This document shows, piece by piece, positions 56,431 through 64,000 of a stretch of DNA of 64,000 nucleotides (position 1 is its first letter; every line of letters starts with the position of its first letter). Both the position numbers and the translations under genes were made by a program. The stretch lies in contig JAKSGN010000037.1 in assembly GCA_024180945.1 (NCBI GenBank), forward strand, positions 1,059,501-1,123,500. The letters are read 5' to 3'. The notes beneath the pieces were generated by a model that worked only from the letters and a program-made list of their open reading frames with translations, had not been told where the DNA came from and did not search any database. This DNA comes from Macrophomina tecta. Lineage: Eukaryota > Ascomycota > Dothideomycetes > Botryosphaeriales > Botryosphaeriaceae.

Positions 56431-56885
56431 TATAACTATGTTTTGTGTTTTTCTATATATAGTCAGCGAAGTGACGGAGGGGGTCAATCGAGAGAGCCGG
56501 GGCCGGCGGAGGACTGAGACAACGGAAGCCAGGGACGCACGGACGTTTCGGTGGTTGGTAGATAGATCGTTTCAAGAACAGCTTCATTCACCAATCATTC
56601 ACCAAAAGCTGCTGGGGATCTAAAAAAAAAAAAATATAAAAACGCGTGTGCGAGCCAAAGCGTGTGGAGGGGCAGCCAATGAGCGGAGCAGAAAAAAAAA
56701 AAAAGAAAAGCGCAGACCACGAGAGAGGCGCAAACGCGAGAAGGTTGCGAGAGTGATGCGGTAGCAGGTGCAGAGGCAGACGCGCAATCACGTGATTTTT
56801 GAGTTGGGGGAGGAGGGGGGCCGGCTCGCGGGGCTCTAGGACCCTTTCGTTCCTCAAGGCACTCCCGTGAAGGCTGTGCCGTAAC
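56431..56885. other. Unassigned spacer with A-runs
   Basis: Purine-rich sequence with two A13-type runs (about 56623 and 56690) and a GC-rich patch near 56810-56840. No gene or element end was recognised; it may include the lost 3' end of the Helitron. Confidence 0.35.
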
Positions 56886-57280
56886 AATTTTAAAAAAATC
56901 GGTCTATTTGAGATCGCAGAAAAACTCGGAGAAGTTATATATTAACTTAAACTACCTAATACATGGATAAACTCTACTTTCTATATAGTATTACTCGAGC
57001 CAGCACTAGAAAATGCCACAATCCTAGAAACTTAGAAAGAAATCGTACTAGAAAACCCTAACGCCGAAAAAGACTAGTACCCGGTCGAAAAAATTCTAGA
57101 CTATAAACGGTTCGGTCATTAGCTTAACTATCTCGTTAAATAGAAAGAATACGGAAATGAACACAACTAGTAGATACTAAAGAATAATATATACCTAGAC
57201 CTTATTATAGAATTCCATCGTCAGAACCCGGACCTCCCGCGAAAACGAGATCGTCCCTAAAGAAGAACGACAGAAAACCC

Positions 57281-57948
57281 TTAAAAATTATCGGGTTTTA
57301 TCGTAAACGGGGATAGACGAGTAGAATTCACCGGCTTAGAAGAACGAGATATTCGCACCTCGGCCCTAGGCTCGCTAGCCGACTCGGCAGCCTACGGCGT
57401 AGTAGGACCCACCGACTCGTAATATAGCCGTTTTAACGAGGACCGACCCTTAGAACTCTTAGGGTTAGAAAGGCTCTTAGGTAAACTAGACGCCTTAGCC
57501 TTCTCTAACTCCTCTAACGAAGCAAATCCTTGCCGAATTATCTTAGACCTACGCTCCTAAAGAAAGCGACGCTGCTTACGCAGACGTACTAGCTTCTCTA
57601 GAGTAGCATCTTTCTCGGCGGTAATACGATCGAACTCCCGGTCTAAGCAATCTACTACGGAAGTCAGTCGAAGGGACAAAATAAAATAACGCGATATCTA
57701 TAACCCAAGGCACTTGCTTCTATAATATCGCAACCCGTGCGACGCGCCTTTAGGTAAGCGCCATAAACAGAGGGATTATCCTCCAAGGTAAAGCACTCGG
57801 TATAGTACTCTAGATAATAAGTATAGGGAATTATCTCTACGCCGTCCTAAAGAATACGACGCAATAAGTCCCGACGACGTATTATCGTACGATGCGGCCG
57901 CTTAACAGAAGGCTTAAAACTATTAGTAAGAGGACGTTTTAGCGGTAT
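57281..57948 (-). pseudogene. Antisense Cys-cluster/coiled-coil ORF of Gypsy A2
   Basis: The start codon is ATA at 57948 (ancestral ATG), followed by PLKRPLTNSFKPSVKRP. A segment IPYTYYLEYYTECF followed by VYGAYLKARRTGCD has Tyr where a regular Cys array would stand (TGC/TGT to TAC/TAT). A helical block follows: DREFDRITAEKDATLEKL, LRKQRRFL, then ASLEELEKAKA. One frameshift lies near 57670-57700. The layout (basic start, CxxC-type cluster, coiled coil) is one I recall among fungal hypothetical proteins. The frame lies opposite to pol, between integrase and LTR. Confidence 0.65.
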
Positions 57949-58051
57949 AATAAGGACCTATAACGAGAAATAATATAGGAACCCCACGGAACGAAAAGAT
58001 ATAGCCGCGCAAGGAAAATCTTCGGGCCGAAGATCCTTAAAGGGGGGATAG

Positions 58052-58321
58052 TATTACGGCGCAGCCTCTATAGTATAGGGAAGAAGGAAGGAAAGAACGT
58101 TCTACGGGGAATTCCTAAGAAAAGAGGGGATCACGTAGCGCAGCACGTAAGTACCCAAGAACGGACCCACCGAGCCCTTACGAGCCGGGCTCACGCCGGC
58201 TCACCTCGAGCCCTCTGGAGCTGGGCTCGCAACAGCACCACTAGATTGTATACACTTTTATATTTATATATAAACCATACTCCTTAGATAGCTTTGACCT
58301 TCGTAGTCAACTTCAATAACA
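58052..58321 (+). repeat. 3' LTR of Gypsy A2
   Basis: 270 bp, begins TATTACGGCGCAGCC and ends CTTCAATAACA, collinear with the A1 LTR. It retains several intact GAGCC-type repeats lost in A1. Confidence 0.88.
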
Positions 58322-58332
58322 ATTCAGCACAT

Positions 58333-58733
58333 TGTTATGTCAGACTATTTTGCCTTACTGCCTCAGATCAGCATCTACTCTTTGCCACCTCCTCACTACT
58401 CCTCATCTTCACAAGCATTGGATAGCAATATCGGCTTCTATTCTCCTCGGTTATTCAAGCACTCATTTATGTATATAAGCAAGCCTACTTACCTCCCTCT
58501 CAGGAGACAGGCAGAATCTACTCTTTTCTGACCTCACTACTCTTCACTCAACACAATCCAACACCTCGGATCTATTATTTCCTCGGATCTATTATTTCCT
58601 CGGATCTATTATTTCCTCGGTTATTCAGTTATCACGCATGTATATAAGCAAGTCTACTCAACTCCCTCTCAGGAGATAGGCAGAATTTACACTCTTTTCT
58701 GACCTCACCGCTCTTCACCAAAAAAATTCAACA
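58333..58733. repeat. Repeat cluster, possible solo LTR
   Basis: A 17-bp unit CCTCGGATCTATTATTT is repeated three times (58564-58614). It sits between two imperfect direct repeats of about 120 bp (58438-58556 and 58615-58733), each with CCTCGGTTATTCA, a TATATAAGCAAG box, CCCTCTCAGGAGA and a CAACA end. The whole runs from TGTTATG to CAACA like an LTR. No target duplication was found, so solo-LTR status is a guess. Confidence 0.5.
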
Positions 58734-59134
58734 GGTCCGCATCGACATTTATGCAAGAATACACGGTTGAGATTTCAATTTACAACCAGTCAAAGACCAC
58801 GACTAAGGGTCATGAGCTCTGTGGCCCCTTTACAAGTACAAGAGCTAGGAAGAAACACCATGGAGTAAATATAAATGGGCAATTCCGCCATAGCTCTACT
58901 AGAGGTCCCTCACAGGATCATATGGAGCTAGAGGATTATTAGCACGAATGCTCATAGAAGACAGCTGTGTATCAGGCAAGCATTAACAGAAAACTCACCT
59001 TTCCGTTCCTTTGGCTTGGATCGATCATCTTGAGACACGCGAGGAGAAAAGACACAGAGGGTCGTGGAATCGTCAGGGGAAGTCGGCGGGGTCTCGGAAT
59101 CTATACCATTAGCCCCGACCCGGAGGTACCATTA

Positions 59135-59497
59135 CTAGAGCGGCCATCTACCTAGACGATGTCTCTTGTTCGTTCCATACCGGAAAACGTTCCACAGCAT
59201 CCATCGGATGATCCAATTATCCTCGTTATTCCCGTCTGCAAAACGTCCTTTGTGGTAATACATCCTAGTTGTCGGGCTCGCCAGGTCATAGATCCTAAGA
59301 ACTTCTCGATGCATGGCTGTCTCCATAATCAGACTTGATGAGTACGGAGGCTGAACGGATGGATCTTGTCTGCACTGGACGATTAGATTCTGGCGGTCCT
59401 CCCAGAGGCGCGTGCGACCATCTATTGCTTCATGCTAAGCTCTGTTTTAGCATCATACAAGACAAGCTCTATATGTTTTGAGTTTCACCTTCATCGT
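59135..59497 (-). pseudogene. 3' part of a decayed host gene split by hAT-5
   Basis: It continues the frame begun at 62827. After the duplicated TGTATGCC come TMKVKLKTYRACLV, then in-frame TGA (59455), TAA (59449) and TAG (59437), then DGRTRLWEDRQNLIVQCR, METAMHREVLRIYDLASP, TRMYYHKGRFADGNNEDN and WMLWNVFRYGTNKRH. Frame continuity across three stops and a transposon, with protein-like sequence on both sides, shows a real former gene. I do not recognise the family. Confidence 0.6.
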
Positions 59498-59505
59498 GGC
59501 ATACA
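59498..59505 (+). repeat. TSD GGCATACA, left copy (hAT-5)
   Basis: Perfect 8-bp match to 62735-62742, as expected for a hAT insertion. Confidence 0.95.
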
Positions 59506-62500
59506 CAGGCTGGATTATGATAATTTATTATCGTTTCTTATCGATAACTATCGCTATCACCTCTTATCGATAATTATCAATAATTATCATGATACCTTGG
59601 CATTTTCTTGGCATTGGGATGAAAATCATCAACAACGCGTTCAACGCGTCGTAAGCCATCAACAAACATGTTCAACGCATCGTAAACCATCGACGACGCG
59701 CCCTACACGTCGTAGTTGACGGCAATTATCTGTCAGCACCGTCCTCGCGGTGTCGAATCCCGTGTCGTCCAGCTTCAACCCAAAGCCCAACGACCCGATT
59801 CACGACATCACCACTTCGTCCCGCTCGCTTCTGCTCCGCATCTCAGCTTCCTTCATTTTCGACAGCCGAAGCTTCGACTCAATACTCGAGCCTTCTCTTC
59901 GTCAAATTCTCCGGTTGCTTGTGAAATTGCGACTCTCTGAGACGTCGCGTCTCAACCTTTCGTCCTTTACTCGCGAGTTGCGAACTCCGCAACAACCTTT
60001 TGAGTTCCCACCAAAACCTTCTTATGTTTCAAGTAGATTCACTCGCATGATATAGGTCAAGTTGGCGCAGCCAAACTTGACTTCCTTTCCTTGCGTAACG
60101 TCCTGTCGACCAATCCAAGTCTGCTTTGTTCCTGTCCCGGCCCTGCTCGTGACACTTACCTGCATGGTCGAGTACGACAACTCTTACACTTCACTTTCCA
60201 CCAGACGCACTCATCAGATGAGTGGCACTCCGGCAACTTTCACCATCTAATAAACTAAACCCCAGGATATGCGCACCAAAGGACACAATGTCAGCTCAGG
60301 AGCTAATATGCTGCCAACTGTGCTGTCTGTAAATAGGCCCTCGGCCGTACCATCACAGCCCACCACGTTCTTTCAACTATTACGTACGAATTATGGATTC
60401 CGAGGCGGATTCATCTCTTTTAACGCCTTTAACTATCCAAGTTTCGACCGAAAGCCGATCCAAAAAGCTTCCAAAGGTAAAGAGGGGATCTGCTCATAAG
60501 ACATAGGCTCACACTCGTCCGGCACGCGATAGAGAGGATTCCCGTCTCAAGTTCTACACACATTGCACAGAATCACCGTACAGCACCAAAACCAGTACGA
60601 ATATGCGGTTACATCTCAAATCAAAGCATGGAATCAAAGTCGACGTATCTCCAGGTCCAACCAAGGAAGAAGCAGCCCAACAGCTACAGCAGCTTTATTC
60701 CCAAGCAGAGTCTTCCGGCCAGACCAACGAGATCGACACCCGAGTCTGCCGAAAACACCTGAATTCGGCCGTGATTACTGAGGCTTTGGTTACGCTGACC
60801 GTCGTACGGAATCTCCCTTTCCAAGCCGTCCAATGGCCTGAATTTCATGCTTTTTGCCAGACGCTCAACCCAGAATCGTCTGGCATCATCACTACAGCGC
60901 ATTCTCAGATCACGAACAAGATTAGAGAGTCCTGGCTCACCCACAAAGATAACGTACGTAAAAAACTTCAGTCGGCCATATCAAGCATTCATCTTTCGCT
61001 TAATATCTGAACCTCCCCAAACCGGCTACTTCTTCTTGGGGTCTGCGCGCATTTTGTTAATCGGAGTTCAGAGGATCTTACAAAGGCCCTCCTTACGCTT
61101 CGTCCTATCGGAAACCACGGCGGAGACGAGCAATTCGCGACTCTAATCCCCGTCCTGGAGGACTACGGGATCCAACGGAAGCTTGGGTCTATCGTCAGCG
61201 ACAACGCCTCGTCGAACGATACGCTTTGTCGTGCGGTAGAGAACCACTTGCGTGAAGAGGAGGGCATGGCCTGGGATGCCACCCGTTGGCGAGTCCGCTG
61301 CATCGGCCACATCATCAACTTGGCCGTCCAAGCCTTTCTGTTTTGTGACCGGATCGAATTAGAGCGACTAGAGTCGTACGACGAACAGGAAGGCAATGGG
61401 AAGCTAGGGAACGAAGCGGCGAAACGGGCAACCTTCCGGACTCTGGGGCCGCTCGGCAAGCTTCACAATATCGTCGTCCACATTCGCACTTCCGCCGCTC
61501 GCGCCAAGGAGTTCAAAGAACTGGCGGGCAGAATGATTCCACTTGACAATCGTACAAGGTGGAATAGCTGGTTTCTCATGCTAGCTGTGGCCGACCAGAA
61601 AGCGGGACCTGTGGACACCTACACCAAGAACCACCTTGCCACACTCCAGGCCGACTATCTCTCCCCAAAGGACTGGGAACAGCTCCGAAAGATTAAGGAT
61701 TTCCTTCAACCCTTCCACCAGGCAACTCTGGAGACCCAGGGAGGCAACGCGACCATCGATCGAGTACTATTCACTATGGATGTTATAATTGGGTACCTTC
61801 AAGACGCGTCTGTAAGTTGACATCATCCTAGATTGGGCAATACTAACACCGTGCCACAGTCGAAACATGGTTCTGACAAACCGTTCAAGCGTCGGATTGA
61901 AAATGCGTGGGACACCTTCGATAAGTACTACACCAAAACGGACGAATCGGCCCTCTACGCCGCCGCCCTGGTTCTCCATCCGAAGCGTCGGACGAAGTAT
62001 ATTGAGGCAAATTGGAAGCCAGAATGGATCGAGGACGCATTGGAAAAGGTTAAAGAGCTTTGGAAGGCCTACCGGGAAATGACTCCTGATCCTTCAATTT
62101 CCTCGTTCCGCGAAAGGACCCCTGAGGAGGAGGAACTCAGTCCATTCGATCGGATCGCTCAGAAGCTGGGGGAGTATTATGAACCGGTAAGTCAGGATGA
62201 ATATGAAGACTATTGTAGTGAAAATCCGATCGAGATTGGCAAGACGCCGGCGCTCAAATGGTGGGGTCAAGAGCAACAAACTGTACGGTGGCCACGGTTA
62301 TCGCGCATGGCATTTGATATTCTTTCAATTCCGGCTATGAGCGATGAACCAGAGCGAGTGTTTTCCGGGGCACGTCGCACAGTATCGTGGGAAAGGGCAC
62401 AGATGGGAGCTGAGACCCTTGAGAAAGTGGAATGCTTGAAGCATTGGAAACGAAATGGTATTTTAGACACAACGATTGAGATGGGAGGTTCAGTATCGCC

Positions 62501-62734
62501 CTAACGCCGACCTTTTCTTTCTTTTCTTCTTCATAGAACCTCATGGTAGTGAATTCAAGCAGTTACGCCCCACACCTGACAGTTTCCGATCCAAAATTCT
62601 CTTCCAAACCCCAAAATCGACCCACTGATCACAATGCCAAGAAAATGCCAAGCTATCATCGATAATTATCGATAATCGGCTATCGATAGTGATACATTAT
62701 CGATAAGCTATCACTACTATCATAATCCAGCCTG
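59506..62734 (+). mobile_element. Complete but mutated hAT transposon (hAT-5)
   Basis: 3229 bp. Inverted ends CAGGCTGGATTATGATA are flanked by the perfect 8-bp duplication GGCATACA. Subterminal regions are rich in TATCGATAA motifs on both sides, and CTTGGCATTTTCTTGGCATT near 59590 recurs inverted near 62632. The transposase gene has two premature stops. Confidence 0.94.
60393..62504 (+). pseudogene. hAT transposase with RIP-type lesions (hAT-5)
   Basis: Start ATG 60393 (MDSEADSSLL). Exons 60393-61811 and 61860-62504 flank a 48-bp intron (GTAAGT, branch CTAAC, CAG) at the place equivalent to the hAT-1 intron. Length would be 687 codons. Lesions: TAG at 60504 where the family has Trp, Tyr (TAC 60555) where the BED finger needs its first Cys (FYTHC), Asn (AAT 61002) at the first catalytic Asp (LNI-stop-TSP for DIWTS), and TGA at 61008 for Trp. 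The rest is well preserved: SDNASSND, RCIGHIINLAVQ, RTRWNSWF, and SIPAMSDEPERVFSGAR with the catalytic Glu. All four changes are G-to-A on this strand in a TpG/CpA context. Confidence 0.9.
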
Positions 62735-62827
62735 GGCATACACATACTTATGTGCAGGGTCATCCTTGGATAGACCAAGGCTCTGGAGAAAGTCCCACTT
62801 CGATCTGCTTACCGCAAGCCGCGCCAT
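62735..62827 (-). pseudogene. 5' part of the decayed host gene split by hAT-5
   Basis: From ATG 62827 the minus strand reads MARLAVSRSKWDFLQSLG then LSKDDPAHKYVYA, ending exactly at the transposon border. Codons continue at 59497. An in-frame TGA two codons upstream of this ATG is preceded by another open stretch (to 63058), so the gene may have begun further upstream. Function unknown. Confidence 0.5.
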
Positions 62828-62842
62828 GGTTCAAACCCTGAT

Positions 62843-63940
62843 GAGACAAAGCAAGGGCAAGGTCTCTCTGGTTTGACGGACAGAATCTGAACAAGACACA
62901 ACTTCAAGGCGATTATACGAAGAGAAGTTCAGCAGGACTGTAGCCCTCAACCTCGATTGACGCCCGCGACCTGCGCTTACACAACTAGCGCTAGGTCTAG
63001 AAGACGCGGAGAATGCGAAACCGCATTGGTCGGTTGACTGAATACATTGCGAAGCCAATTTTCAGTTAAAGGTACGGTTGTGGGGTAACGCACGTATCAC
63101 CTCATGCTTGAATCCGGGAATCGCGCTGATCGCTGCTTTCCCGGAACCTCAACAGTCTCGCCTAGGTGCGTCTTCTGTTGCCTGCTTGTGACATTCCGCC
63201 GTATCATAACATAGGGAAGTCAGTCTACAGGCTGCAAAGACCCGTCTGCAGTTAGACATCCAGGGGGTGTAGAACGCACTTTATCTGTACGAATACTAAA
63301 TCTGCGTGCCGATAATGACCTATCGCTAAGAGAGTAAACACACCGCGGTCTACTAGGAAAGATACAACTGACTGTTCGTGTCTATCTTCCATCCTGTTTC
63401 AGTCCTTGACCCGAAGCCTGGGTACTGTAGTAGTGGTACGGTGATGGCTCCGATTGGATCTCGTTTATCGAGCGGCTCTAGCTATATCGCGATTGGAGGA
63501 ATGGGGCGTCTTCTTGCAGGGGAGGAAGCCAATACGGAAGACGCAACTGGAGAATCATTACACCGCCTACTTTAAAGCCGAACGCCATGTAGACAAAATA
63601 AATTTTACGCACATGGACTTGGGTATAGAAAATGTAGCGGTCTTTTTCTTCGTAGCTTAGATCTGTCCTAAGCGGGTGGCAAAAACCAGTAAGCTTTAAC
63701 AAAATCCAGGCGGCTGCGAATGGAACTTTGGATGATTTTGTTGTAAACCTGGTACCGGGTTTTGCACCTTAACTGTCAATTTTCGCGTTCCCCGATTTTT
63801 CACCGACGCGCCCTAACAAAATCGCGAGAACGCGCAATCCAGTCGCTCGTACGTCCAAGTCCACGTCCAAACACACGCGCACCGGTGAGTATACACGTCT
63901 TTGACGCGTTTTCTTGGTGTTGAGTAACAGTAGGTTCACC
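62843..63940. other. Intergenic region at the right edge
   Basis: No gene is supported. An imperfect inverted pair (GGTGGCAAAAACC near 63677 and GGTTTTGCACC near 63760) encloses AACAAAATCCA and its partner TGGATGATTTTGTT. This might belong to the end of a transposon running out of the window. Confidence 0.35.
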
Positions 63941-64000
63941 ATGCCCCCTCCACGCCTTGCTGAACACCAAATTGCCACCATTCTCGACTGTTCGCTCGCC
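63941..64000 (+). CDS. Start of a possible transposase, cut by window end
   Basis: Twenty codons, MPPPRLAEHQIATILDCSLA, are visible. The form (short proline start, then a helix ending in a turn) resembles the N-terminal helix-turn-helix of Tc1/mariner-like transposases. The evidence is thin and the rest lies outside the window. Confidence 0.3.
   Translation, partial: MPPPRLAEHQIATILDCSLA

Larger units (their letters stand above)
56886..58321 (+). mobile_element. 3' fragment of a second Gypsy A copy (A2)
   Basis: It begins abruptly in the integrase C-terminal region (matching A1 at 29467-29780). It continues through the chromodomain-like tail, the 3' untranslated region with an antisense ORF and a polypurine tract (AAAGGGGGGATAG ending 58051), and ends with a full 3' LTR. 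It is less RIP-damaged than A1. It overlaps A1 by about 315 bp, so it is a separate copy. Confidence 0.88.

Noticed and set aside
56588..56887. Minus-strand 99-codon frame
   Set aside because: It depends on translating A/T runs into poly-Phe and has no conserved features.
14777..58321. A single giant LTR element from the A1 5' LTR to the A2 3' LTR
   Set aside because: A1 already contains the integrase/chromodomain end up to 29780 and A2 repeats 315 bp of it. The 5-bp flanks (TTACG versus ATTCA) do not match. They are two copies.
1..64000. CRISPR arrays, tRNA or rRNA genes
   Set aside because: No regularly spaced repeats, cloverleaf or rRNA-like sequence was noticed, and CRISPR is not expected in a fungus.

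Overview
This is nuclear DNA of a filamentous ascomycete. The evidence is short introns with GTRNGT donors, CTAAC/CTGAC branch points and CAG acceptors, a plant cell-wall lyase, fungal transposon families, and long AT-rich blocks in which CpA/TpG have almost vanished in favour of TpA. That last pattern is the footprint of repeat-induced point mutation (RIP). No rRNA, tRNA or CRISPR array was recognised.

The left third (1-14.8 kb) is gene-bearing and GC-balanced. It holds an unknown basic protein (31-1115), an unknown protein with an acidic tail (2603-3636) and a secreted PL3 pectate lyase (6328-) whose last 11 codons are cut off by a complete hAT transposon (7040-9764, 8-bp target duplication). 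Then come an arylsulfotransferase-family protein (10715-12594, minus) and, diverging from it, a small secreted precursor with three DYIYTQxKGEKR repeats ending in Kex2 sites (13109-13405). That precursor has the layout of a fungal repeat-peptide (dikaritin-like RiPP) precursor. A cytochrome P450 gene starts at 14482 and is cut at 14776 by a Gypsy LTR.

The middle (14.8-41 kb) is a nest of RIP-damaged Gypsy retrotransposons. Element A1 (5' LTR 14777-15048) is split inside integrase by element B (20381-28719, minus, TSD AACTA) and again near its chromodomain by element C (29781-39609, plus). C's LTRs received two later DNA transposons: an intact pogo-like element (30291-32140) and a frameshifted Tc1-like element (39610-40918). 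RT active sites read YLNN or YLDN, so these retrotransposons are dead. B, C and a third fragment (A2) carry an antisense coiled-coil ORF between integrase and the 3' LTR.

The right part (41-64 kb) is a second transposon cluster. It holds two more intact pogo-like elements (41264-43096, 43167-45019), a MITE and a MITE fragment with related ends, three hAT relics, and a 5'-truncated Helitron with an otherwise open Rep-helicase frame (50671-55948). These are followed by the 3' end of Gypsy A2 (about 56886-58321) and a complete but mutated hAT (59506-62734). That hAT lies inside a decayed host gene. The window ends at what may be the start of another transposase.

The most interesting host locus is 10.7-14.8 kb: a putative repeat-peptide precursor sharing a 514-bp divergent promoter region with an arylsulfotransferase-like gene, with a transposon-broken P450 about 1 kb downstream.
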